From contig NZ_VCNH01000008.1 of the NCBI RefSeq assembly GCF_024355225.1, positions 1 through 64,000 of the forward strand: 64,000 bases of DNA, in the 5' to 3' direction. This document shows positions 1 through 11,865 of this stretch, piece by piece (the stretch's first letter is position 1; each line of letters starts with the position of its first letter). Below the pieces are notes generated by a model. That model had not been told where the DNA came from and did not search any database. It saw only the letters and a list, made by a program, of their open reading frames with translations. Position numbers and translations under genes: made by a program. The stretch is from Roseovarius sp. M141 (lineage in GTDB: Bacteria; Pseudomonadota; Alphaproteobacteria; Rhodobacterales; Rhodobacteraceae).

Positions 1-1193
1 CGATTGAATCAAGAACTGCGTTTCGCGGCATGATATCCACACTTTCAGTGAAGGACTCAATCACTGCTCCAATGATGCTTTGTCCGCCTTTTCCGACGGG
101 ATCACGCATAATCAACGGGATGTGGAATGCGTTTGATCGAAATAACTATATTTCGCAAAACATCCAGTGATCTCCTTCCAAGATGTTCACCAGTGACTCT
201 GATGTGAAAATAATCAGCGTGTCGTCGTAACAGCCCAGTTCTTTGAGAGATGCATTTTATCAAACGTCCCAATTCTGGGCATCCACCCGGACATCATTCC
301 AAAGTAGTCGTTGCCTTGATCTGACGCAGGTCTTCGTCGGAAATTGTCAGGTTGTCCTCAGAAGTCTTCAAATCCAAAACTAAAGCCCTTACCATGCTTT
401 GACGATACGGGGAATAGTACGCCAGCCAAGGATGCCGCTACGCAGATTCCTTCTCCTGGCGTCACCTGCCGGATAGGCATGGGCATTTCGAATTCCGCGT
501 CATATATTCTGCATTGAAGTGTTCCGGGGCGATAAAAGGCGTGGGTGCGGTGAAAAGAACGACAAAATGAGCAAACCAAGCAGACGATTGATTTTTCGTG
601 GTATATTCTAATATCACCTTGTCGGTCAGATATGCGGAGTTACTATCCTCTGCTCGAAACAGGCGGTGAAAAGTTTTTCCCTTGCCGCAAGAACTTTCGG
701 TCGCCTGTATAGGTTGAAAATCTCGTCCGGATCATCAGGGACCTCATACCCCTTTGCCTTCAACTCGTCCAACCATGGTTTCCAATCGCCCGTGAGGGCA
801 TACGTGTCGGGTCCATACCGGGCAGTACACCTCTCATATCCACCTCGTGGGCCGGTTTTCCCATCCCCGAACTTTCGGGGATCTAAACTTGTGTCTGTAT
901 AGCCAAAAGCATCGGCTCATATCCGTATTTGCGGGCCTCCAATGCCACACATTGTGTGTCTGGAATCCAGAGGCGTACCCGTTCAACACCGAACGGTGGT
1001 TTTGCATATACATCCCGGTATAAAGACACGCGCGTGACGGCCCGCAAGGCGTAGCCTGTGCGAAGTGCCGCTTGAACGTGATACCGTCTGCCGCAAGGGG
1101 CATCCAGATTTGGCGTCTTGACCTGGGGGGTGATCCCAGACATGACAGGCATTCACCGCGCCATTGATCGGCAGTAATAAACAGTACATTCAT
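1..1193 (-). pseudogene. Sulfatase-family hydrolase, 5' part, error-riddled copy
   Basis: This is the left copy of the gene at 50892-52472 and carries its N-terminal part, beginning at 1193 with the same first residues and the same Cys-Gly-Pro-Ser-Arg signature. It is broken by many indels in all frames and cut by the window edge. The intact copy shows that the breaks are specific to this copy, so it is probably sequence error rather than decay. Confidence 0.8.
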
Positions 1194-1219
1194 AAAGGAA
1201 ACATTCCTATTTCTTGCTA

Positions 1220-2054
1220 TTACACTTCGATTGCAGCTGCCTTGCGCCGTTCGCGTTCACGAAGAGAACATAGGTGGTCGCAAAAATGACGGTCAGTACG
1301 ACGAAGATGATCCCGATCACGTTGATCGTCGGGCTCGGGTTTGAAGGCGCATGCGCGAGCCGATTTCGGTGACCAGCGTATGCTCCCCCGCCGATGGAAA
1401 AGATCGTGGTGTTGTAGTTCTCAAACGACTGCAGAAAGGCGATCACAGAGGCAGTGGCGATTGTCGGCTTGAGGAATGGGATGGTGATGCGTCGGAATGC
1501 TTTGGGGCATGGGTCGCGCCGAGGTCCAGCGCCGCTTCCTCAAGACTGATGTCTTGACGTTGCAGGCGCGCCATGAACATCAGCATCGCAAAGGACGAGA
1601 TGAACGTTGATTGTGCAAGGATCGCGGTAAAGAACCCGCCGCCGACCCCGAGGTCGCGCCAGAAGATCGTCGTGGAAATACCGACGATAATGCCCGGCGT
1701 CAGGATGGGCGACACCATGATCGTATAGAGAAGACCAGTGACCCGCGACTGCAGCCGCGTGATCAGCAGCGCGCCCGCGAGGCCCCGGAGCATGGCGATG
1801 ACGATGACGCAGGCGGCGATGAACAGCGAATTGGCCAGCCCCGTCCACATTCGCGTATCCTGCATCAGTGCGCCAAACCACTTCAGCGTGAAGCCGCGCC
1901 AGACGGTGACCGAGGGCCGCGGATAGTCGTTGAAGCTTCTAAGAAACCATCATGATAATGAGCGGAAAGAACATGTAGAGAAAAACACACCCATATAGAC
2001 GTTCAGAACCAGCTTGCTGGTGCGACCGATATCCACTTTGGTTTGACCACTCAT
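1220..2054 (-). pseudogene. ABC permease (PotC-like), left copy with frameshifts
   Basis: Left copy of the permease at 52499-53326. The central part (about 1443-1865) reads the same protein, but indels near 1330, 1500 and 1935 break the frame. Its start codon overlaps the stop of the upstream permease in an ATGA, as in the right copy. Confidence 0.8.
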
Positions 2055-3102
2055 TTCGCGATATCCTGTAGACGTACTTTCAGAACCTTCATCATCAGGA
2101 AGATGAAAACGACGCAGACCACCAGCAGCGTCACGGCATAGGCGGTGCCGACGTTCCAGTTGTTGGACCCGAAGAACTTGTTGTAGATCAGCTGCGTGAA
2201 CCATGGCTCGGCGGTGCCGCGCGTCATGATGTAGGGCACCGCGTAGGAGCCCACCGACAACATGAAGGTCATGATGCAACCCACCGCCACACCAGGGCGC
2301 GCATGCGGGAAGACAACGCGGCTATGCACGCTCCAGACGCCCGCGCCCAGATCCTTGGCCGCCTCGATCTGGTTGCTATCGAGCGTCTCCATCGTGCTGT
2401 AGATCGGAAACACCATGAACAAGATGTAGGCATAGACCATGGCAATGAAGACGCCCGATCCGCTTTCGAGAAACGGCACCGGGTCGAGCCCGAACAGCCC
2501 CAGAAGCGCGTTGGCGGAGCCGTTGTAGTTGAGGATCATCTGCCGGGCGAAGATGCGCAGCAACTCGTTGATCGCGTAGGGGATCGTCAGCGCTAGCAGG
2601 ATCATCGCCGCTTGGCCAGGTGTCGACAGTTTCGCCACGGTGTAGGCGATTGGATAACAGACAATGAAACCGATCACCGTGACTCCGAGCGACGCCAGCA
2701 CCGTCTTGATGAAGATCGACAGATGCGCTGAGCCCATCAGGCGGTAATTCTCGAGCGTGTAGACCTTGCGCGGTTTCGTTTCGACCGCCTCCAACCCGGC
2801 GATCTCGTCGTTCAGCGCCGCGATCTCGTCGTCGAACTCCGCCAGTTTTTCATCGCGCTCGGACGATTGGGACTCTTCTTCGACGTCCATCTTATCGAAG
2901 GTCAGAAGGTCGATCCTGTTGTAGAGACGGTCGATCTTGACTGACAGTTCCGCCCCGCCCTCGGGCCGCTCCATGGTCCAGAGCGAGCGCTCCATCATGA
3001 TCAGCTGTGGGCTCGGCTGATCATGCCGATGATCCAGGTTCCGACCAGGAGCAGGATCAAGGCCGTCAACGGCCCACCGAACGCGCGCAGCAGGTTAGTC
3101 AT
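2051..3102 (-). pseudogene. ABC permease (PotB-like), left copy
   Basis: Left copy of 53323-54373. The reading frame is open from the internal Met-Met-Glu-Arg at 2998 to the stop at 2051. The first ~30 residues, starting at 3102, lie in another frame because of an indel near 3005-3020. The right copy is also out of frame at this point but with a different base sequence (ctcggct here, gtaagcg there), so neither copy gives a reliable reading. Confidence 0.8.
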
Positions 3103-4188
3103 CGCTCAGCGTCCCTTCTGCCATGACGACCGCGGCTTCAGGCGCGAAGTGTATGGTCAGGGTCTCGTCCGGCGCATAATCGGTGGTCCGTACGTTGGTT
3201 TGATGGATCGAAAATTCCACGCCCTCGCATGTGACGTGCAGGTTGGAGAACGGCCCTTCCAGATCGCGGCGCAGGAAGCGGGCGCTCATGGCGTTCTGTT
3301 GCTGCGCGCCGTTCTGCGCTATCTCAACACGCTCGGGGCGCACGAACAGCATGGCGCGGTCTCCAGTAGTGAGGCTGTGCGGATTGGCCGCGCGGAACCG
3401 GCCCTGGGCCGCATCCAGTAGCGCCATGTCGCCCTCCGTTCCCGCGATTTTCCCGCGCAGGATGTTGTTCTCACCCACAAAGCTGGCGACGAAGGGATTG
3501 GCCGGATCGCTGTAGACATGATCGGCGGTGCCAACCTGCTCAATCCGGCCCCTCCTTCATCACGGCGATGCGGTCGGACATGGTCAGCGCTTCACCTTGG
3601 TCGTGGGTGATATAGACGAAGGTAATGCCGGTCGCCTTTTTGGAGCTGTTTGAGCTCGGCGCGCATGTGTTGGCGCAGCTTCAGGTCGAGCGCCGAGAGC
3701 GGCTCATCCAACAGCAGAACCGCTTCGACTGACCGCGAGGGCACGCGCGATGGCAACGCGCTGGCGCTGCCCACCCGAGAGCTGGCCTGGCGTTTTCTCG
3801 CTCTGCTCTGACAGGGCGACGGTTTGCAGCAATTCCAGCGCGCGTGCCTTGCGCTTACCTTTGGCCCAGCCGCGCATTTCCAGCCCGAAAGCGACGTTCT
3901 CCCAGACCGTCATCAGCGGAAACAGTGCCAGGTTCTGAAAGATCAGCGATGTCGGCCTTGCACTTGGTCCGATACCGTTCATCACCTCGCCCCCGATCAT
4001 CACATCACCGGTGCTTTGCTGCAAAAAGCCCGAGAGCATCCGAAGCAGCGTCGTCTTGCCACAGCCCGAGGGGCCGAGGATCGAAAAGAACTCGCTTCTA
4101 CCTCGATTTTTAGGTCGAGCGGATGGACCGCGGTGAAAGCTCCAAACGTCACCGACGCCTTTTCCAGGATGATATCCTTGCCGCGCAT
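3095..4188 (-). pseudogene. ABC transporter ATPase (PotA-like), left copy with frameshifts
   Basis: Left copy of 54366-55454. The C-terminal TOBE region (3095-3478) and the Q-loop to signature region (about 3730-4039) are readable. Indels near 3546, 3640, 3730 and 4095 break the frame, and the first two are single-base homopolymer extensions. Confidence 0.8.
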
Positions 4189-4262
4189 ATGAAAAAAAGT
4201 CCTTTCGGAGAATGGAAAGGGCACGGGCAATGATCTGTCCGCGCCCGCCCTTGCATGAGGGA

Positions 4263-5392
4263 TTATGCGTTGGTCAGCTTTTTCTACGTATTCCTGGCGT
4301 ACTTCCGAGAACCACGGGGTGAAGACCGGCCACCACCACAGGTTATCGATCGCACCCTCCGGATAGGCGAAGTCGAAGGCTTCGCGGTTGGCCTCCGACA
4401 GGTATTTGGTCGCCCCCGCCGCGGCGGTATTGTAGCCGGTATTGTTGGCATGCATCGCGCCGATTTCGGGCGACAGTAGAAAGTTGATGAATTCATACGC
4501 GCCGTCGACGTTCTCGGCCCCCGACGGAATCCCGACGGTGTCCATCCATCCAAGCCCGCCTTCCTTGGGTACTGCATAGCGCCACTTGGGATCGACATCG
4601 ATATGAAGCCGGATGCCAGTGGTGTCCCAAGTCTGGCCGATCGTGCAACCCGCGTCAGTGAAGACGCCAGTCGCCTCGGTCGCGTTGTTCCAATAGGCGC
4701 CGATGTTTTTCTTGTGCTTGGCGGCAAAGTCCACGCAGGCGTCAAAGATGCGGCGCGGTGTCAGCCTCGGACTTGTAGAGGTCCATGCCACGATCCGACG
4801 GCAGTTCGCCTGTAGCATCGAGGTAGAGCGCAATGGCGATCAACACCGATTTTTGCCTTACGGCTACTTGGCCATCCAGCCCGTCTTTCCACAGGTCACC
4901 GTAAGAGACCTGTCCTGGCTCAAAGTCATGAACCGAGCTGTCGTAGGTGATGCCCTCGGTGCCCCAGTTGAAGGGGACAAGATAACGCTTGCCGCGATGC
5001 GACGCCCCGAGCCGCAGCGAATTGCGCCAGAGCGCCGTCTGGACCTGATCGGTGTCGATCCGGCTCTCGTCGATCTCCTGAAGCAGATTGCCGTCATCAT
5101 AATCCGGGCGGTTATCAACCGACGGGAAGATCAAGTCGAACCCTTCGCCTCCGGCGGCGCGCAGCTTGCTGTTGGCCTCCTCGTTAGAGCCATAGGTCGA
5201 AAGATTGACTGTTGTGCCGGTTTTCTTCTCGAAAGCCTCGATCATGTTGGGCTGGATATAGCCGCCCCACGAAAACACCTTGATCTCGCCAGACGATGCA
5301 AACGCTTGACGCGCCAAGAACGGGGTCGCCAATCCGCTAGCCAAAGCTCCCTTCAATAGTGTACGCCGACCAATCGTATTTTCCGTCGCCAT
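4263..5392 (-). pseudogene. ABC substrate-binding protein (PotD-like), left copy with frameshifts
   Basis: Left copy of 55528-56655. The N-terminal two thirds (5392 to about 4760) is intact, including the Tat-type leader. One extra base near 4755 and a T-run extension near 4282 disrupt the rest. Confidence 0.8.
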
Positions 5393-5544
5393 GATGCTCC
5401 TCCTTATGTGTGTTGATGGCTGCAAGACATGCTTTTCTTGACATGCAGCTTGCGTCAAACTGGTTAAACCGTTGCTATCCAGTTTACGCTTTCTAACCAT
5501 ACCACTTTCAGGTATAGGTAGCGTGGCACGTTTGGAGGTTTCCG

Positions 5545-7043
5545 ATGTCCAGGTTAGAAAAAGGCGTAGCGTTACCGCTTCTAAAAGTCGAAAATTCCGC
5601 TTCAACGCCGATCTACCGGCAAATTGAAGATCAGATTCGCACAGCGGTATTGGCAGGTACTTTGAAGCCAAATATGCAGCTTCCTTCGTCTCGGGCACTG
5701 GCGCGCGAGCTTAAAGTTTCGCGTCCGACGATCATCCAAGCCTATGAATACCTAACGTTTGAAGGGTTTCTCGAATCTCGCCATGGTGCCGGGACATTTG
5801 TTCCAAAAATGCTGCCCGATCACCTGCCAGAACCAACCGTACAGTACCCTGACGCCCGTTCCAGCAAGGTGTCCGCTCCAAAGCCGCTGTCAGACGTTGG
5901 GGCGCAGTTTGCTAAGTTAACATCTCACTCTTACCGCACTCAATATTCTGCATTTCTTCCAAACGTTCCAGCCTATGATCTGTTTCCGTTTGAGCAATGG
6001 CAGAAACTCCGGAATAGGTGCATTAAGCAGTCTAAACCAAACATGCTTGGGTATGAAGATCTGGCGGGTAGTCTGGCCCTGCGCACCAGTATAACTCAGT
6101 ATTTGGCCGTCCACCGCGGAGACGTTTGTGACCCCGACCAAATTCTGATTGTGCCAGGGGCCACATTTGCGTTGCATCTGGCAGTGACCTTGCTCAGCAA
6201 CCCGGGTGACAAGGTTTGGCTCGAAGATCCCGGGCCAGACGGTGTGCGTCTGACTTTGAAGGCACTTAACCGTACCATTTCCAATCTTGATGTTGAGCCA
6301 GACGGAATGGATGTGGGTACCGGGATCAGAGACCACAACGATGCACGCCTCGCAATCACTATGCCCTCGCGCCATCACCCCTTGGGTGTCACGTTAAGCC
6401 TTGCGAAGCGGCTAAGCATGCTCAGATGGGCGCAACAGAACGGTGCCTGGATTATCGAAGACGATTATGACAGCGAGTTCCGCTACAATGGTCGCCCCCT
6501 TGCCTCGATGCGCAGTATCGATTCCACCAACAGCGTTATTTACATCGGTACTTTCAGTAAATCCATGTTTCCGTCGATGCGCATCGGTTATTTTGTGTTG
6601 CCGGAATCACTTGTTGGCACCTTCCGGTCTGCCATCGCATCATTCGCCCGTAGTACTTCAGTATTAGATCAGGAAACGTTGGCCCATTTTATTGATGAAG
6701 GGTATTTCTCTGCGCATATCAGACAGATGCAAAATGTCTACGGCGCCCGTCGGAAACTATTCACCGAGAGGGCCGCCCAAATACTGCCCGGCCTGCTGGA
6801 TATGGAAATTCCTGACAGCGGCATGAACGCAATCGGCTGGTTACCTCCGGGTACGGATGACGCAGAAATATCCGAACGGGGGGCGTGAGGCTGGTGTTAC
6901 TTCGTTTCCCATTTCCCCTTTTCCGAGAACGTTCGTCAAGCCGAAGCGGTTTGCTTCTGGGGTTTGCCAGCGTGAAAGAAGCCGAGCTCGACGAAAACTT
7001 ACTCATCCTCGCCCGCGTTTTGGAGCAATCCGGACTCGGATAA
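5545..7043 (+). pseudogene. MocR-type GntR/aminotransferase regulator, left copy
   Basis: Left copy of 56808-58306. Here the frame is open for 447 codons (5545-6888), through the HTH and nearly all of the aminotransferase-like domain, because the C run near 6494 has five bases against six in the right copy. A run of six G at about 6880 then shifts the frame in both copies. With five G the protein would continue to the family-typical end at 7043 (…LILARVLEQSGLG). The gene is probably functional and about 499 aa. Confidence 0.8.
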
Positions 7044-7135
7044 ATGATACGAATTACAGTTCCAGATGACTAGACGTAGTGTTCCCCACCTGACAGACGA
7101 TTCCCATTCTTTTTTTAGCGTGCCATAGTATCGGC

Positions 7136-7909
7136 ATGAGACGAGATGACATCTGCTTGTATCTGAGCCCCGCCGACCGCGCCCAGCTTCAAGCCGTGAT
7201 TGCCTGCCGAAACACTGCCCGCAAGCTGGTCTGGCGTGCCGAGATCGTGCTGGCGACGGCAGACGACTGCGGGGCCAACGAGATCATGCGACGCGCGAAC
7301 ACGTCGAAGCCCACCGTTTGGCGCTGGCAGGCGCGTTACCTTGACGAAGGCGTGGACGGCCTCAGGCGAGACAAGACCCGCCCCTCAGGGGTCCCCGCCG
7401 CTGCCACGGGCAACGCGTATCAATGTGATTGCCAAGACGGTGCAGGAGACACCTCCGAATGCCACCCATTGGAGCCGCGCGTTGATGGCCGAGGCCGTGG
7501 GCATTTCGCCTTCAAGCGTGGGGCGCATCTGGGCGGAAGCAGGGCTGAAGCCGCACCTGACGCATGGGTTCAAGGTTTCGAACGACCCGATGTTCGAGGA
7601 GAAGGTCACCGATATCGTCGGGCTTTTACCTTGATCCGCCCGAGCGGGCCGTCGTGCTTTGCGTTGATGAGAAGTAGCAGATCCAGGCGCTCGACAGGAC
7701 CCAGCCGGGACTGCCGCTCAAGAAGGGTCGTGCGGCCACGATGACGCATGATTACAAGCGCCACGGGACAACCACGCTGTTCGCGGCACTCGACGTAAAG
7801 TCGGGCATGGTCATCGGCGAATGCCTGCCGCGCCACCGGGCCAAAGAGTTCTTGCGCTTCTTGGGGAGTGTCATGAACTCTGCAGGCTTGACGAGCGGTG
7901 CCCTATTAG
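7136..7909 (+). pseudogene. IS630-family transposase remnant, left copy
   Basis: Left copy of 58400-59172, described there. An additional T at about 7626 gives this copy one more frameshift than the right copy. Confidence 0.8.
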
Positions 7910-8058
7910 CAGGCTGCTGAAAAAGTCCGCCATCGCAAGCCTTGTGCCGAAATAGGCAGGTTTTTCGGGCTCTCTCGTTGAGCTGACGAAAAGCCATCGT
8001 GGCATTCATTGATCAAGTGGACGAGACAGGTCCGCCAAAATCGTTTTTCAGCAGCCTG
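7910..8058. mobile_element. 149-bp MITE-like element, left copy
   Basis: Bounded by the inverted repeat CAGGCTGCTGAAAAA and flanked on both sides by TTAG. It has the same length as the right copy at 59173-59321 and contains no coding region. Confidence 0.75.
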
Positions 8059-8073
8059 TTAGACAACCCCTGT

Positions 8074-8371
8074 CTATTTTCGGCGTCCAATGGTGATTTC
8101 CCCACTTTAGAGCCTTAGGCGCATCAGGCAACTTCAGCGCCGCTTCCAGCCGGGCGATATCTGAATACCGTCGGCAATCCAACCGAAAATAAACTGCGCT
8201 ATCATGAACACGCGAGACTTTGAGTAACTGCATATCATGTGATGCAAATTCCAGGGCGCATCGCGACAGAACATTCCACATGTCGGTAGCTTCAACAGTC
8301 ACATCAAGGGATATAAAGTGATTGGGAAGCATCACCGCAAGTTCTTCATACTGATCTGTATTTGTGAGCAT
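8074..8371 (-). pseudogene. 98-aa conserved small protein, left copy (frameshifted)
   Basis: Left copy of 59337-59633. An extra C in the run near 8097 shifts the last few residues. The start at 8371 has the same AGGAGG ribosome-binding site as the right copy. Confidence 0.6.
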
Positions 8372-8573
8372 TTTGCCTCCTGATACCTCTGTGGAGGGAA
8401 GAACGAAATCAGGGTGGTTAGCCTTGATTGCATTGGTTTCACACTCCGCAGTGCGCCAATCAAACCGGCACAACCCGAATGTCGAACACTTATCCAGTGA
8501 GAATAGGGAGAGTCAAGAAAAAATCCTTGATTACGGATTTTTTTCCGCTATAGCGTCCCTATTCCAGTAGGAG

Positions 8574-9783
8574 ATGATGATGACTGCTGCCTTCTTAACC
8601 CAGATAAGCGAAACACTCGCCTCGATCGAGGCTGAAGGCATGATGAAACGAGAGCGTTTGATCACCTCGCCGCAGGGCGGGCGGATTACTGTTGAACATG
8701 CGGGCCAGCAACGCGAAAATGTGGTGAACCTCTGTGCCAATAACTACCTTGGGCTTGCCGATCATCCGGCGTTGATCGCAGTGGCGAAGGATAGCTACGA
8801 CGCCCATGGGTTTGGCATGGCGTCAGTGCGATTTATCTGTGGCACACAAGATATACACCGACAGCTTGAACAACGGTTGGCGGCGTTTCTGGGCAAGGAG
8901 GATTCCATCCTGTTTGCTGCTTGTTTTGATGCGAATGCTGCCGTGTTTGAGCCACTTTTAGGACCCGAGGATGCAATTATTTCTGACGCATTAAACCATG
9001 CGTCAATTATCGACGGCATTCGTTTGTGCAAAGCACGTCGCTATCGCTACTCAAATTCCGATATGGACGATCTTGAGGCAAAGCTGAAAGAAGCGCGTAA
9101 TAGCGGCGCGCGCCATATCATGATTGCGACGGATGGTGTGTTTTCGATGGATGGCTATCTGGCAAACCTGCCGGATGTCACCAATCTGGCGCAAAAATAT
9201 GCCGCGCTGGTGATGGTTGATGATTGCCACGCCACCGGATTCATGGGGCCACAGGGGCGTGGCATGGCAGCGCATTACGGTGTCGATGTAGACATATTGA
9301 CCGGTACCTTTGGCAAGGCACTTGGTGGGGCCATAGGCGGTTATATCGCCGGACCACAGGCCGTGATTGATCTGCTGCGTCAGCGCGCGCGACCTTATCT
9401 GTTTTCAAATTCACTGCCCCCTGCTATGGTGATCGCCGCTCTTGCTGCGCTTGATTTGGTGGAGGCAGGGGACGATCTGCGTTGGCAACTGTTTGAGAAC
9501 ACCAAATACTGGCGCGACGGGCTTGCATCACTGGGCTTTGATCTGCTGGATGGTGAGCACCCTATTGTGCCCGTCATGTTAGGGGATGCGCGGCTGTCAC
9601 AACAAATGGCGACAAAGCTGTTTGATCACGGCGTCTATGTTGCCGGGTTCTTCTTTCCTGTTGTGCCAAAAAGGCGCGGCGCGGATCAGAACACAAATGA
9701 ATGCTGCCTTAACCAAGACAGATTTAGATTTTGCACTGGATGGTTTTGCCAAAGCCGGACGTGCAGTGGGGGCAATATCATGA
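8574..9783 (+). pseudogene. kbl: Glycine C-acetyltransferase, left copy
   Basis: Left copy of 59834-61042. It is identical in reading until about 9668, where an A run of five (four in the right copy) shifts the frame for the last ~40 codons. The stop overlaps the tdh start as ATGA. Confidence 0.9.
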
Positions 9784-10837
9784 GCAATCAAATGAAAGCG
9801 CTGGTTAAAGCCCGGGCAGAGGTAGGTCTGTCGATGGAGCGCGCGCCAGTGCCAGAAATTGGCGCGTACGATGTGCTGATACGGATCAACAAAACCGGCA
9901 TCTGCGGTACCGATGTTCATATCTGGAACTGGGACGACTGGGCGCAGAAGACGGTCCCTGTGCCATTGATAACCGGCCATGAATTTGCGGGTGAGATTGT
10001 CGAGCTCGGCAAAAATGTCGACGATCTGACGATAGGTCAGCGCTGTTCGGGCGAGGGCCACTTGATTGGCAAAAAAGTCCCGCCAGTCTCGTGCGGGCAA
10101 GTTTCATCTTGATCCGGAAACCAGAGGTATAGGCGTGAATGAGCAGGGCGCATTTGCGGAATACCTACGCCTACCTGCGTTTAACGCAATGCCGCTGCCG
10201 GATGAAATTGACGACGACATTGGTGCGATTCTGGATCCGTTGGGCAACGCTGTTCACACCGCGCTGTCCTTTGATCTGGTTGGTGAGGACGTATTGGTCA
10301 CTGGCGCTGGCCCGATTGGGATCATGGCTGCGGCTGTTGCTCGTCACGTTGGAGCACGTCATGTGGTGATTACCGACGTCAATCAGGACCGGCTCGATCT
10401 TGCGGCACGCGTGGTCGATTTGTTTCCAGTAAATGTCGCAAAACAGGAGCTACGCGAGGTCGAGGGCGCGTTGAAGATGTCCCAAGGTTTTGACGTGGGG
10501 TTAGAGATGTCCGGGAACCAGATGGCGCTGGATCAGATGGTGGAAAATCTGGTGATGGGCGTACCGCATCGCGTTACTGGGCATTCCCCTGGAAAATCGC
10601 CTGTGGATTGGTCGCGAATTGTATTCAAGGCCATTACCATCAAAGGCGTCTACTACCGCGAGATTTTTGAAACCTGGTATAAAAATGATCGCCATGCTGC
10701 AAAACGGATTGAACGTGCGTGATGTGATCACCCACCGGTTTGATGTGGATGATTTTTGCATCGGGTTTGAAGTGATGCGATCTGGACTAAGTGGCAAAGT
10801 TGTGCTTGATTGGAACAAGCTGAACTCATCTACGTGA
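9780..10837 (+). pseudogene. tdh: L-threonine 3-dehydrogenase, left copy with frameshifts
   Basis: Left copy of 61039-62094. Indels near 10075 (A run), 10560, 10586 and 10683 break the frame, and all are absent from the right copy. The loss of the structural-zinc cysteines is visible here as well. Confidence 0.9.
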
Positions 10838-10875
10838 GCAAGGTGTAGAAGCGACTACACCAAGGTGGAGAGACA

Positions 10876-11442
10876 TTGGCAAACCAAAAGATAAACGAAC
10901 GGTTGGCGACAAGACTTAAGGAAGCCCGAAAATCGCGTGGACTGAGCCTTGATTCACTCGCAAAGCTTTCCGGCGTATCCAAATCAATGCTGTCGCAAAT
11001 CGAGCGTCAAGAAAGCAGCCCGACTGTCGCCAGTCTGTGGAACCTTACACAGGCGCTCGGTATGGATTTCTCGGGCCTTCTGGACGACGGCACTACCGAG
11101 GAAGACCCCATCAAAGAAGTGGTCCGGGCGGAAAAGGTTCCGATAATTAATTCCCGCGGAACCGGCTGTAAAATAAGAATTCTCAGCGCTCCCGAAAGCG
11201 TCGGACTTACTGAAATCTATGACCTCGAATTTGAGGCAAATGGCATCTTGGAAAGCGATCCGCATCGTTCTGGCTGTGTTGAGAACCTCGCGGTTTTCAG
11301 TGGAGAACTTATTGCCACATCGGATAGAGCCAAAGAGACACTGGGTGCGGGGGATACAATCCGATATGCGGCGGACCGACCACATTCAATTCAGGCTAAA
11401 GACCGGCCCGCGCGTGCTATCTTAATCGTCGAAGGTTCGTAA
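10876..11442 (+). CDS. XRE-family regulator with cupin domain, left copy
   Basis: 188 aa, TTG start, identical to the right copy at 62133-62699, which carries the full description. It is one of the few intact genes of the left repeat and lies 38 bases after tdh. Confidence 0.85.
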   Translation: MANQKINERLATRLKEARKSRGLSLDSLAKLSGVSKSMLSQIERQESSPTVASLWNLTQALGMDFSGLLDDGTTEEDPIKEVVRAEKVPIINSRGTGCKIRILSAPESVGLTEIYDLEFEANGILESDPHRSGCVENLAVFSGELIATSDRAKETLGAGDTIRYAADRPHSIQAKDRPARAILIVEGS

Positions 11443-11566
11443 AGGAGGAGTGAATTTTGTTACCCACATGGATTGCGGCGCATTCAAGCCTATTGTCTGA
11501 ACAAATCTTCGCAGTCGGGTTTATCCAAGCAGGACGTAGCATGCCATAAATCGCTTTGATTGGCCA

Positions 11567-11841
11567 TCAAGGGTGGCTATGAATTGCGAATAACTTTTGC
11601 GCATCGAGATCGCCGAGAAATTCGGTCCAGGCAGCTTTACTCTCGCGGCCCATATTCATGATTGGAAGCAGCACCTTCTGCCCGTCCCAGCGCACGCCTA
11701 TGGCCGCCAGCACCGAGATATTCGTGGCTTTCTTTGTTGGGTTGTGTCCCAACCCGTTCTCTAATCGCCTCCGTCAAGTTCTGATCCTTGTTGCAGTCCA
11801 TCATGCGTGCCGGGCTCTTGGGTTCTCTCCGCGGTCGTCGC
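11567..11841 (-). pseudogene. Mutator/IS256-type transposase fragment, left copy
   Basis: Left copy of 62824-63097. An extra T in the run near 11733 splits it into two frames. It directly abuts the IS66 end at 11842. Confidence 0.6.
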
Positions 11842-11865
11842 GTAAGCATCCGCTGTGTACCGCGG

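Noticed and set aside
4703..5359. Plus-strand ORF of 218 codons in the left copy (and 55867-56622 in the right)
   Set aside because: Antisense to the substrate-binding protein gene; no supporting signals.
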